64,000 bases of DNA from Anseranas semipalmata (Eukaryota; Chordata; Aves; Anseriformes; Anseranatidae), in NCBI GenBank assembly GCA_013399115.1, contig VXAA01003849.1, forward strand, positions 1,729,081 through 1,793,080, written 5' to 3'. Below, in pieces: positions 35,491-47,550 of this stretch; positions within the stretch are counted from its first letter, which is position 1, and each line of letters starts with the position of its first letter. The notes below the pieces were generated by a model. The model searched no databases, had not been told where the DNA came from, and saw only the letters and a list, made by a program, of their open reading frames with translations. The position numbers and the translations under genes were made by a program.

Positions 35491-38400
35491 ATTACATCCC
35501 TGAACCCCAGTAGGCGATCAATGTGATGCAGACTTTTACAACCCCAATTTCTTTCTGTAATAGCAAAGGAACAATATGGGTTTACAGAAGGGCCAGGTTA
35601 AAGATAAACCTCCCCTCTTTTCTCTTTCTTAGTCTGCAATCAGAAGAATCTAAATGGCCATTTGAGTGTGAAGACTAAGGTCAAGAAGGACAACAAAAGA
35701 TCAAATGAGAGCCTGGGAGCTGAATCTGGAGATAATCTCGAAACTGAAAAAGGCTAAGTGCACAGAAGATCATCTACCAATTATGCAAAAATTCAGAAAA
35801 TCAGTACATTAATTAAGATTATTATATTACTTTATTAATAATGAAATTGAGTTATAATAATGGGTAATATTCTAAATGAGTTAGAATGTGAACATGATTT
35901 CTTTGTATTTTTAAATGTACTCGTTTCAATTTTACTGCTTTAAAATTGTAGTATAAAATGTATTTCAAAAAGAATAATATACATTTGTATTAATTGTAGG
36001 GTAGGGACACACTCAAAGCACTTTTTAAATAATGCACTCCTTAGATTTGTTTCAGAGTCTATTCTCACTGCCTTCTCTAGTTCTCCTTTTCTAGCACTGT
36101 CATCTTCACTTTGAGTCTGAAAAAAAAAAAAAAAACAACATTCCTGGTGCCAAAACCTTCTACTCTGCAGTTCTGCAAGTTAAAACAGTCTGTTTGTAAC
36201 TCCCTATTTCAGCACTTTTCTGATCTCCTCAGAAAAAAAAAAAAAAAATAGTAAGCTGGATTCTTGGCCAGGGAATCTGCAACAGGAGTCAGCATATCTC
36301 CATGGGCTTCATTGCAGCTGATGGTCAGTTTACCCCAAACGAAAACCTGCCTTTCTTCATTCTCTTTTCTTCCTCATTTCTGCATTCTTTGGTCATTTGT
36401 CACTTTGCTGTTCTATTTAATGAAAGAAGTGTTTTAGGGACACTCTTTGTATGAAATACATGATGAAATACATGAAATACAAATTATATGCTAAACAACC
36501 AAGAGAGACAACGTCCTTCCCTCCATATGTATTCTTGAGTCAGTAAAACTGGCAATATTATACACAATACTCAGACGTCTGCTTGGTAATGTAATAGCAG
36601 TTGGCTTGTGTTGACAGGCAGAGATCCAGCTTTCTGGGTCTGGGAGTGACTTATATTATGAATTGAAATGAGATGAAGATACCTTAAAATGCACCAACTT
36701 TCACACACACCTTGGAGTGCCCTTTTTGACCACGCAGCACAGGAGCATCCTAGATGGAGTGCTCTTCCCCAGCACAATAGCCTGGGAGACCAGTAAGGGA
36801 AGAAGGTACCTTAGATGAGGAAATGGTAACATGGCATGTGGCCCCCTCAGCCCACAATTTCACCTATGCAAAAGGAGAGAGAGAAAAACCCATCTCCCAA
36901 AGATGAGCCCCAAGCACTATGAGGAAAGAGATTTCCTGATTCCCAGTCTTGAATTTCTTCTGAAATGAAATACTGTCTACTTGCACAGTCTCCTGCTTCA
37001 ACCTTTGCATTTCATTGCAGATATTGAAATCACCATTCTGTTTTGACACTCAAAGATGCTCTAATCAATATCTCTGGAAATGTCACTTAACTTTTCACTT
37101 GGACGAAAGGTGATGCTGACATTCTACTTTTCCTGAGTTTCCCAGGAGAACATTTAATCTCTCTGACCTTGCAGATATTTAAGGAACCATTCACAAGATA
37201 ACATTACATTGTGACAGCCAGCAGGGTGTTTCTCACAGACAGCATTTTGCCTACAGGGACCACAGAAAACATCTGGACTCGGATAGAAAATAGTAATAAA
37301 AAAGAACACATTATTATTGTTCATCAGGATTGCTCAGTGATATATTATTATTTCTGCCTGTTGGAAACAATGCTGTTGGGTTTTTAAAGCAAAATGACTG
37401 CGATCTATGAACCTGACAATGAAAAACTGTGGTTGTAAAAGGATATGAATAAGATTTACATGTTGCTGAACACAGAGCAGCCCCTGCCATCAGTACTAGG
37501 TTCCTCTTGATGTTTCTCTTCCCTTTGGAAGGAATATGAATGTACCCAGTGGATGTGATATCAGATTCAGGGATCAACAGGGATGGTATTCACTGGCTGC
37601 TATATCTAAAGAGCACTAGCGAAAGGAAAGCGGTCTGCTTCACAAAACAATAGAAAGAGATACAGGGGTTAAACAGCAGAGATCAGTGGGACCCTCATGA
37701 AGCTGCTTTGGTCGGTCAGGTGTGGGCACAGCAGAAAGCAAAATAAATTAAACTCCTCCAGCTGGAAAATAAATATGAAACAGCAAGTGAATTTGTGCAC
37801 TTCATGACTGAGTGAGCAAAGCTTAATTCTCTAATTATTACCTCTATTCTACCCACTGAGATAAAGAGCAAGTTAGGAGAGATAATCAGGTTCTAAAATA
37901 CTGTGCCCTCTTGAATTCAGCCCAAATGTAACAGTCAGCAGTCATTCCAAAACTGATGTAGCCCCTTGAAAGATCTGTGATAATATAATATTTGCTATTT
38001 TACAGTTTTATGTCAGCAGCAACTGAAGAAAAGCTTCATTCTGATTTATTTTTTAACCCATTTTTCATTGCTAATTCAAATGGATGAATCACAGAATCAT
38101 GCATCTACTGCACAAAAGTCTGGTTAAGGATTCTACAATATATTATTCTAATTATTCATATTCTTCTAATTTAATATAAATTCTGCTAATACCACCCAGA
38201 TGCCATCTTGCATTCACAGTCTTTAGTTACGTCAGTGGCGTATCATGTTAGGATTGATCAGAAAATTCTCTGGTTTCACAAAGGCACTTCTGTCGTGTAC
38301 AACAGAAGCGGGGGAAGGGTTCTTTTTAATTTTTGCAATATGAAAAAAATGTATATATATCAATAGAATCATTCAAAATTCTACTTGCAGTGAGATTGTG

Positions 38401-38656
38401 CGTTAATTATCCTATGACCCTTAAGAGTGCCTGATAGCTAAATAACACTCTAATTGCTTGTTTCAGCACTTCAAGATAAATATTTTATTCATTCAATACC
38501 TGCACTAGATAAAAGCAGAGAGATTTGATTTGGGTCCATACAATTAGGAAGGGTATCAAGGAAACCGATCAGTTCTTCCTTCTTATCTTGTGCCTTTCTT
38601 CATGGAAAAGAAAAGAGCAGTTAAGAAATAAAGGTCTGATGGAATAGCATATAAAC
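35491..38656. other. Noncoding DNA, no gene recognised
   Basis: No gene is recognised. Poly(A) runs of 16 bases occur at 36120-36135 and 36233-36248. The 87-codon minus frame at 37314-37577 resembles nothing known. The sequence gaatcacagaatcatg at about 38085 recalls a CR1 tail, but the match is too short to call. Confidence 0.55.
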
Positions 38657-39106
38657 TTAACATGGAGAAAGACAAGCAAGTTCACACAGGACGTAGTCAG
38701 CCAGCAGAGTCAGCTCCTGCAGGCAGTCATAGAGCAAATCAGCTGGTGGAGCTGAATTTTGAAGAGGTGACACGATTCTGACCGTGATCAAACCTGCCAC
38801 CACAATAGACCCCCCCCTCCCCCCAAAGATCATTCTTGTTCCAAAAAGTGTGTTGTGTGTAGGGAAAGGAAACGAGGGAGTGGAAGGTACAGCCCCAATA
38901 GCCATATGTGACTTCCAGGTGATGGCCATAGCAGCGGGGACAGTGTCCCCAGCTTCCTCAGCAAAGCCATGTGAATTAACAATGCTCAGAGCAGCACAAG
39001 GAGCTTCCTGGTGAGCTTGTTGCAGGAAGCAAGAAGTCTGAAATGGCTTTGCAAGCACAACAGAACTGGGTCCACAGAGCAAAGTGCTCAGTGCTGCACA
39101 AGGCAT
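38657..39106 (-). other. Unsupported 149-codon open frame
   Basis: A minus-strand frame of 149 codons starts MPCAALSTLLCG. It contains the word PCAALS twice (residues 2-7 and 36-41), which reflects a short DNA repeat (gctcagagcagcacaaggagc and gctcagtgctgcacaaggc). A C8-T-C6 run at 38810-38824 codes for its glycines. There is no signal peptide, recognisable domain or paralogue, and a 76-codon frame runs on the opposite strand. I think it is accidental, but it is the longest frame outside the GC patch at 61-62 kb and outranks the CR1 remnant by two codons. Confidence 0.15.
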
Positions 39107-39494
39107 ATCTTGTGTTTGACTTCAACAGGCTCTAGGCTGACCCTGTAGGTTCATGCTAGCATGAGAGTGAGCTGAGCGTGCTTCTGGAGAGCACTTTGCA
39201 ATTGAGCTTCATTTCAAAAGAACCTGGTTTTATGCCTCGAGGCTGCTCTGTGATACTAATCAAAGTATATGAAGTAGGAACAACTGAGAAATGCAATGTG
39301 AAAGGAGACATAGATTCCAGGATAGGCTTATTTTAAATTATTTTAAATACGAATGAATCCAAATAGCCAAATAAATGGTCGTGAGTTACTTAGTGCAGTG
39401 TTTAGTAAAAGATATCTCCTGTATGTGCCCTTTGGCAAAATTAGAAAGCCTTTTTAATTTTACCTTCTTGTTGATTCATGCTGAATTTCAGACT
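39107..39494. other. Noncoding DNA, no gene recognised
   Basis: Nothing recognised. Confidence 0.5.
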
Positions 39495-39550
39495 CTGGTA
39501 AGGGGCCAGATCCTGAAGTTCTTACTTGTTTTTCACTCAGTACTTACTTT
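39495..39550. repeat. Half of a sauropsid foldback repeat
   Basis: The phrase ggtaaggggccagatcctgaag then ttcttacttg and cactcagtactta closely follows a repeat known from turtle and bird DNA, 'gggccagatcctgaagtccttactca'. In fuller copies it is followed by its inverted half ending in 'caggatttggccc'. Only one half is readable here. Confidence 0.55.
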
Positions 39551-42500
39551 CCCACATTTCTCAGAATTTTCATGAACAAAGGCAGAAGCAAGGTTCCCCA
39601 AGTTTTCTTCACTTGGTGTGCAATGTGCTGCCAAAGGGTCCCCAGCTCTGAGTTATGGGCACTGCTGTGCAGACATAGAGGCATTTTCAGAGCAACCTAC
39701 CAACCTACCAAACAGGGAGTCAGAAGTAAAATTCAAAAGAAAATAGCACAACAATCAGCTCACACAGTTAGTGAGAGGTATGGAGTCTTCTCTTATTGCC
39801 TGGAATTATGATCTGTAAACTCAGAGCTAAATGTTTCTATTCTGACTGCAGAAAGAAAAGCAAGGGAGGTTCTACCTCTTAGGATCTGATAATCCAATTA
39901 GAGCACCCCTGCAATTTCAAAGAACCAGATTTAAGCCATTCTTCTGGATGATTTGATTTTTATCTCTTCTATGCTGGGGATCCCTCCTGTGGGAGCTGTT
40001 CATTGTGCATACAACATTAAATATTTAGCAGGGACTGAGACCTCAGCTTCCTTGATTTCAGCCAAGTGCACTTACCAGAGGGGCATAGACTCAGTCAGAC
40101 CAATTATTATTTAACTCAGAATTGAACTGAATTGAATCTAGCGGAACAGCTCCAATAGGAGGAGAACCCATGGAGAATGGCTGATCAGCTGGTATGTTGA
40201 GTCATTTTGCTGGCATGTGAGACACCAAAGCCTACTTTGAAAATAGAAATCTGAGTCAGGGCTTCCCCTTTCCCAGAAAGCACTAGGTCATTTTGGGAGT
40301 TGAGAACTGTAACCCATAGGTTACAGGTGATCTTTGCATCCCTAATGGCTCGGGTCACCTTGTTAAAAAGTGTGTGACACATCACATTTTGCATCATGGC
40401 GCAGAACTTTGGTGCCTTAGCACATCTCCATTGACCAGCTGTTATCTGTCTCTAGAACAGGAGGATTCCCCGAGTAAGCTAGGCAGGATTTCCTGAATTG
40501 CAGAGCTCCTGAGTCACTTACAGAGGAGCTGGGAGAGGGAAGTGGAGAATGGTGCAGAGGATCCTCAGTCACTCGAAATTCCTGGGATCTCTTATATGTG
40601 TCTTAAGAATATGGAAGTAAATTAAAACCCTCAACTCTTGCCCTTCCTTTTTAAGCACTGTCCAACAGACAATATCAGACCAGTGTGAAGTCAAAACCAA
40701 ACCTATACTTCTCCCAGCTGGACAACAGAGATGTAGAAAGGCACAAAGATTTTTCCACATTTTAGGGTACTGAATACATTAAGCCTAGGGAGACCATGCT
40801 GTTGGGGGACACATGATTGCAACACAGCCCAGAGGGAAGAAGTGCTGCCACTAACATGAGCAGAAAAAATAATAACTTTCTCCTAGGTTATTGCAGGTCA
40901 AATACTATAGCAAAAATGTGTATGGTAAAGTTCCAGCACAGTTACTGGAGGCAAAGCAGGTGCAGACCTTGAAATATAAGGGGCGGTGGGGGGGAATCAT
41001 TACAGAGGACATTGCAGAAAAGCATAGGTCTCCTTGGAGGTTCTCAGAGACCACTGAGATGAATATCATGTAAAAACCTAACTACCTTGATTAGATTATC
41101 CAGAGCTAACTCAGTGGATCGAAAGCATAATCTGTGGAGCTGCAGGATGTGTTATAGTGGCAGACACTGAAAGTGCTCCATTAGTTCTTATGAGGAAGAA
41201 AAATGTCATTACAGAGGTTGGCCAAGTTATCTCTTGAATGTTGGAAACAACTAAGGATAAAATGTGTAATGATGATGATAAAACATTCTCAAGGTGCTTG
41301 TCTGCGGTTGAAATCAGTTTGTAAAGGTCCCTGAAAATCATGTGTTTAACAAGATGTTGATGTAAGCACCAAAATGTTGGTGTGAACATGCTTATTGAGG
41401 CTCTATGCTAGACCCCCACACCTGACATCTAGCCCAGAGTGATGTTTGGTGACTAGTTCATTGACTTTGTGGCTCTTCATATTGTTCCCAGTTTCAAATT
41501 GACACATGTGAGTTAAAACACTGAGTGCAATGAGTGCAGTATTTTAAATGTTCATTCTGTACTGTCATGCCTTGTATTTAAAAGTGACATTGCATGGGAA
41601 GTTCATTCATATTGAGCTGGTGTTTGGTACGGTTGTGTGGTACGGGTATTTGGAGTGCTATACTCTCCCATCCATGGGATGGGATGATGGAGCATCTGCA
41701 CCCAAGTGCACTCTTCCCTTCCATATTTTGGGTGAACCTAGCCCTCCTATGCACCCCAGGCCAGTCTGCTGCTCAGCCATGCAACAAATAAGTGCAGCAA
41801 ATGAGTTGGACAAAAATCAAATTCTTGCCTCGGTAATGATACAATTCCCTAAGGTTTTCAATGCTGTCAGTCATCTCAAGATTACAGGTTTTACGGACAA
41901 AGCAGGTGGACAAATATGACATCAGTGTAAAAACGCTGCTATCTGCTCCCTGCTGTATTGTTGCAATGACAGACATGCATTTCTGCCATAAGAATAGAAA
42001 CAGAAACAGACGGGTCATGCTGACAGGACAATACATATATTTTGCAGGAGAAGCTAACAGTGCCAAATAATATGGTCTTGCTATTTCTTTAAATTTGAGT
42101 GATTACACAGATAATCTCGTGTCTCTCTGAATCACAGTTTACAGGTCTTCACTGAATCATTTAATCTCAGCAGGCACTGTGTTGTTCTAGCATCCTGATG
42201 GGCATTTTCTCCCTGGCATATGTTGAAATTCAAATTCAGTCCCTGCCCTGTGCCAAAAAAAAAATTATCTAGACTATGAACTGGACCTGTTTATTTGTCA
42301 TTATCAGCTGACATTCAAGGCATGCTAAGAATTTTCATTGAATGGAGCATGACCAATACACTCACATGTCAGCTCTACTGTGGAGACAAAACTGTTCTGA
42401 AAAAACACACACTCTCCAAAGATTTGTCCTAAAAGCCTGAACAGGCTGCTGCCTCAAAAATCAGGAAATCCCTGCAGCTTAAAGACAGAATTTCACTGGG

Positions 42501-43109
42501 TGAGGTATTTAGCTTCATTTTCAGCCTAAGGAGTCTGGAACAGCATGGGAGTTCTCTGGACTTTGGAGTGCTGCTCATTACAGCTTACTATAAACTTTGC
42601 CCCTTTTTGAGACTCTTCTGTATTAGTGTTGATGGCGGTATTAAACAGCTGTAAAATCTGCCATATAAAATTTGGGTTATATAAGAACTTGCATTAATGT
42701 AACATTCAGGTTACAAACAATATTACTTAAAAATCAGGAAAAAGCAAATTTATGGCAATGTCAGGCATTAATTCTCTTCCATTTGCTCCATTATATGGAT
42801 TATAACACAGGATTTTTCTGCCTGTTATTTTATTCCATCTTTATTCCCATTGATTGCTATAAAATAAGAGCATTACAGCAAATTATCTGTAATCATAAGA
42901 CTATTTTTTCCCTTATATAAAATAGTATAATCCCATAAATAGAGCTGGGCATGCACTGGATTTCTCTTGTGCAGAAAACTCTTTAATTAAAGAAAACTAA
43001 TCCAAGATAGAATGAAAACCAAAATGATAAGAGAAATTAAATTCAGAAAGAAAATCAAATGGCATGGGCTTTTTGGAATTAAAATTAAAGCATTTTATCT
43101 GGAGCTTGA
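39551..43109. other. Noncoding DNA, no gene recognised
   Basis: The 123-codon plus frame at 41548-41919 overlaps another plus frame (41594-41791) and a minus frame, and has no family likeness. The sequence tcagtccctgccctgtgcc at 42236 vaguely recalls an inverted SINE tail and is not called. Confidence 0.55.
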
Positions 43110-43375
43110 CTTGCTGCAGGACGTCATGGATGCTAGAAGTTCATATGAGTGCAAAATGCACTTGGATACATTCATGGACGAAGAATCACTGAGGTCTATT
43201 CAATACAGAGATCCCAGCTCTGCCTCACAAAGACTCTGAGCAGTGAAATGTTAGAGGCTGCTAAGATGCTCTGGGAAACTGCACCAAAGTGCTTCCTGGA
43301 TGTGGAACAGTTCAACTTGTCCCCAGGTATCTGATACCACCGTGGTCAGAGACAGGAGATGAAGCTGTGGCGTCC
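43110..43375 (+). mobile_element. Ancient CR1-type LINE 3' end, plus strand
   Basis: The end of an old ORF2 is visible. Translation of 43012-43239 passes through DVMDARSSYECKMHLDTFMDEESLRSIQYRD, a decayed form of the widespread sauropsid CR1 C-terminus that reads roughly 'VVDAKS...FK..LDKFMEE.SI.GY'. The DNA then continues in the expected order with agctctgcctcacaaag..ctctgagc and gtggtcagagacaggag, the latter matching the 3' UTR phrase 'gtcagagacaggatactgg'. This is the only CR1 piece here on the plus strand. Its terminal 3' bases are not readable beyond about 43375. Confidence 0.75.
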
Positions 43376-43960
43376 CTGGGTGGTGTTGGTGTAATGGTCC
43401 CTGGGAACCAGTAATGCTGGTCTGCTGTAACTTGCTATTTTGTTAAATTAAAACAATAAGGGAAGAAAACCAATCACAGTATAAAAGTGAGTTTTCTGTT
43501 CTGAAAAGATCAGAACACCCCCTTCTCAATTAGCTTAACAGAGCAGAGTGACCATGCATTTTCCAAAGTAAAAGGATTGCACGAGGAAATGTCTTACACC
43601 TGATGGTCTCTATCAGCTTTGATTTATATGCTTAGCAATTAGCAGTACAGAAGCTCTGGAAGCGAGACAGAAAATAACAACATTTTTGTTTGCACAGAAC
43701 TAGATTGGCTTTGATCAATGCTTGTAAATGGCTGGAAATGCCACAGAAAGGAGATTAAACTGTAAAACTTCACAAATATATTTTACATGCTAAAGCCAAA
43801 CTTTTAAAACTAGTCAGAGGTCTTTCAAGAAAATAATGTCCAAATTTAAGACTCTAATGTAGCTCGTCTCCCAGGTACATGGCCTGGTTTTACGTAAGGT
43901 GCTGTAGCTGCCATTCACCTGCACATCAGTTCTGAGGTGAAATTAGAGGCAATGGACAGC
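43376..43960. other. Noncoding DNA, no gene recognised
   Basis: Nothing recognised. Confidence 0.5.
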
Positions 43961-44060
43961 AGGGAGGGAGGGAGGGAGGGAGGGAGGAAGGAAGGAAGGA
44001 AGGAAGGAAGGAAGGAAGGAAGGAAGGAAGGAAGGAAGGAAGGAAGGAAGGAAGGAAGGG
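43961..44060. repeat. (GGGA)n then (GGAA)n microsatellite
   Basis: Six GGG tracts separated by single A (43962-43984) are followed by about 18 GGAA units to 44059. The first part satisfies the usual G-quadruplex pattern with one-base loops on the plus strand. The second is a polypurine GGAA array, the core site of ETS-family factors. The minus-strand frame crossing it encodes only Leu/Pro/Ser/Phe repeats and is not a gene. Confidence 0.95.
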
Positions 44061-45390
44061 AAAAAATGGAAACAGGACTTTTCTAAAAGGGCCTGGACTA
44101 TCAAAATTGGGATGCACTAAGCATCTTAAATGGAAGAACAATTTGGGCAGTTTTCATTCTTATTACTTTTAGTCTTGTGGACTCTGTGGAAGATGTCAGT
44201 GTTTAGGGGTCCCTAGCGGTATGCTTTAGTCGTTATTGATGAGTGTTTACAGTTCTCCAGGTGGAAATAGAGTGTTAGACAACAGCCAGCACCTCTGTCA
44301 CATGACTGGATAAGATATTTTCCATCTCCAGAATTCAAAAGCATTACAAATGCTTTTTCTTTTTACATATAACAGCCCAACTTTCCACAGGCAGGAATTT
44401 AAGAACTTGCAAAATATGCAGGGTTTTCCCATGGAAGAATAATACCATTACAGCTAATGGAGAAGCGGAATGATTTGTTAGAGCCATTGGGAAAATGATT
44501 TCAGCTATAAATGTTGAAGGAAAGAACAGGAACTAATAAATGTAAAACTGTCTGTGCAACTAGAGAGTCGTGCCTCATAGTGCTGGCTTGGCCCCAGCAA
44601 ATGCCACCTTCAAGACAGAAATTTACACTCAGTTGCCCAACTATTTTCCTCCAGCAGATGATGATGAAAGAATAGAAATGAGTCCAATTGTTATCAAAAC
44701 ATTACTCAGATGCACACCTTAAACTGTTCCTTTTGCAAAATAAAAGAACAAAACAAAATAAATTGGTTTTCCGTCTCAGCCGTAGCTGCCAGACTGATTC
44801 TCTGCTTGTTCTAGTGACTGTTTCATATGAAACATATTTTAGAAAGCTTTTGAAAGAGGTACACTTTCCCTTCTGAGAGCACCTCTGACAATGCTGGTGC
44901 AGCTCTTCTACTTCTGATCAAATTAATTATTTTATGTGGTTTCAAAGGATGAGGGTGGAGAATGCTTTCTTCACCTCCAGCACTGACACTCATCCTCCCC
45001 GCCCTCTCCCCGCTCTCCAAACCCAAATGGGCACTGGGGGGTTGGTGCCTCTGCCCTGACACAGGAGATGGGGCACTGGGTCTCCTCCTCGGGATCCTCC
45101 TGGCCACTGAGCTAATGCTGAGCACTAGCCTGGTGCATACATAGGAACTGATGAAATAAGTGTGTCAGCTTTAGAGAAAGACCATCCAATGACTGTGAGC
45201 AATTGAAGAGATGGTGGTACATAAGTCTGAATTCATAAGAGATGGGTAAGTTCAAAGGAAAATTCAGAAACCGTGATAGTCCCAAGATTATGGGCTCTGG
45301 AGGCAATTGAGAAGTCTGGATCTGAAGAGCATGGAGCATGTTGTGCTATATATAGCAGGGAGCCAAGAAAGAAACACATTTTCAGGCTTT
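44061..45390. other. Noncoding DNA, no gene recognised
   Basis: A GC-richer patch at 44950-45120 gives opposite-strand frames of 60 and 100 codons with no family likeness. Otherwise featureless. Confidence 0.55.
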
Positions 45391-45467
45391 AAAAAAAAAA
45401 AAAAAAAAAAAAAAGGGATACTCTAAAGGGGGAAAAAATGTTTTTTTTTTTTTTTTTTTTTTTTTTT
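45391..45467. repeat. Inverted homopolymers, A24 and T27
   Basis: Twenty-four A (45391-45414) and 27 T (45441-45467) are separated by 26 bases that include gggatactc and ggaaaaaatg. The two runs could pair into a 24-bp stem. The lengths of such runs are unreliable in assemblies. Confidence 0.95.
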
Positions 45468-47481
45468 ATTCAGCCAAGCCTGAGACATCAAGTAAGAAGA
45501 GTAAGAAGAAAATAAATTAACAGTTGACATTTTACACTTTTGTGGGTGAATCCGCATGCATGAAGCACCAAGAAATAAAAGCTTCACATCCATTTTTAAC
45601 TTCATTTTTTTTTAGGTGCTGAAAGTTACTGAAGCAAAATAAAGCAATGAACTAAAGTAGAAGGAAGCAGACTGAAGTTATTAACAGGCTAACAGCATGG
45701 CCATTGCCTAAGGCCAGAAATAGCTGATGGATGATACGACAACAGTCAACAGACAAATCCTCATTACAATTGTAAATTTTCTGTCCCAAACAATTTAATC
45801 TCCTCGGTATCATCCCTACACTCACTTTTCACAGCAGCTGCACTACCACCTTTCAGCATTGGCATAGCTTGCTTATTCTGTATCCCTGGCACAGATCATG
45901 AGCTCAGAGATTGCCACCGTCAAAGTAAAATGATGGTTTTGGAGGAACATCACAGCGGATGGACGAGAGGGAATGTCCAGGTGTGCACTGGCCAACCTAC
46001 AGCACGCTGACAAGAAATTCTGCCCAACAGCAAATTTTCTGGGGAAAACAAATGGGAGAAGGAAGCACCCACCCCACAAGCACCGACAGATGCGGTACTC
46101 AGTCCATATCACATGGCAGAGAGAGATGCGCAGCCACAGGATGTCTGGCTGAACTGGCTGTGTTCTTGTGTCCTCAGTTCACAGGTGAAAAAATCTTCTT
46201 TGCATCTAAGCAGAAAACTGAGAGAAAAATGAAGAACTTAGAAAAAGCCACGATTAAGTTTGACCAGAAAAACTTCATCTTGTGTATATGTATGAACTGT
46301 GTTCACATGCTCTTCTCCATACCGCATTTTTTTAAATATAGCCATGTAATTATGGATTATATCATAAAGCATACACAAAGGAAATGAAGTGAAGATGCCT
46401 GGGCAATCTTTACTCCTTCTCCCCTGTGCATCTGGTGGTTTTATCTGCAACCTATGAAACACTTTTTATGTGTAGGATTGGTCTTGCTCGCATGACAAAT
46501 AGGTGAAACAGACTATAACATGCAGATCTAACTTGCAGTCTGCTGTAAACTTGCTGGAGTCACTAAACGTACACGCTGCAAATGTGACCTGCATAAAAAA
46601 ATAATAATAAAAAAAAATATTTTTTTTTTTTCCTTGACTCATGTATATTCTGGTTGGGGACTGAGCCAGATCAGCTCTATGGAAGAAACTTAGCTTACCT
46701 TCCTTTAAAAGTAAGTGATGAGGGTAGCTATCTAGCTGCTTGATTAATGAAAATTATCTTCAGTGTGAAGCCTATGACTAACATGTTCAATAGGTATCTC
46801 TTTATTGATAAATTACCATATATCTCCAAGCATGCTATAATGAGGTAATAGGGCAGAGCTGTAAATCTAATTCAATTTTTATTGATGTATTTCAGCTCTG
46901 TATCCCATCCTGTGGCACTGCTGGAAAACAAAAGTGTTGTTTTTATACCTTTCTAATTTCAAAGAAATACATCCACTGCACTCATGGAAATCTCCTGGCT
47001 GCAATCTACAACTCCTGAGTGCATTAAACAGGGAACTCATTACTCTTGCACTGTTTTTCGTTACTTCTTCACCTCTTTCTGCTTGTTTCTGCATTCCAAG
47101 CTTACATGAAACACAGACAAAATGGGGAGGTGCTTTCTCATTGCTTAGATGCTGCTGTTGCTGTTTCCCATTTTATTTGAGCTTGGGTTCAGCTCACCTA
47201 TAACTTCACTAGTATGTTGAATCTGTCTGAAATGCAGAGAAGTGTATGTGAAAGAATGGGCCATCTCAGCTTACCAGGGTCCTAAACAAAAAGATATCAG
47301 CCTCCCTGTTCCAGCTGAAAGGACTGATTCTCCTATTTTGTTTTGGGTTATTAGCCCTTGGTTTATATGAAGTGCTGTAGTTTGCTCATGTATTCAGCCA
47401 GGTAACCTGGAAAGAATTAAAATTCACTGCTGAGATCTAATTAGCTCATCCTGCATGTCATTTTGCACAGTACAAGAGGAG
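45468..47481. other. Noncoding DNA, no gene recognised
   Basis: The 142-codon plus frame at 45959-46387 overlaps a 79-codon and a 74-codon minus frame and resembles no known protein. A second A-rich/T-rich inverted stretch is at 46594-46631. Confidence 0.5.
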
Positions 47482-47550
47482 AAAAATAAAATAAAATAAA
47501 ATAAAATAAAATAAAATAAAATAAAATAAAATAAAATAAAATAAAATAAA
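47482..47550. repeat. (AATAA)n pentanucleotide microsatellite
   Basis: About 13-14 copies of the pentamer aataa run without interruption for 69 bases. Every unit junction contains an aataaa hexamer, the same letters as the polyadenylation signal, but only because of the repeat. Confidence 0.97.

Noticed and set aside
38085..38110. gaatcacagaatcatg as a CR1 tail
   Set aside because: Only about 14 bases agree and no CR1 body follows.
41548..41919. 123-codon plus-strand frame
   Set aside because: Overlapped by frames on both strands and no family likeness.
43926..44141. Minus-strand frame of Leu/Pro/Ser/Phe repeats
   Set aside because: It is a translation of the GGGA/GGAA microsatellite.
45959..46387. 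142-codon plus-strand frame
   Set aside because: Overlaps two minus-strand frames and ends in low-complexity, AT-rich codons with no domain.
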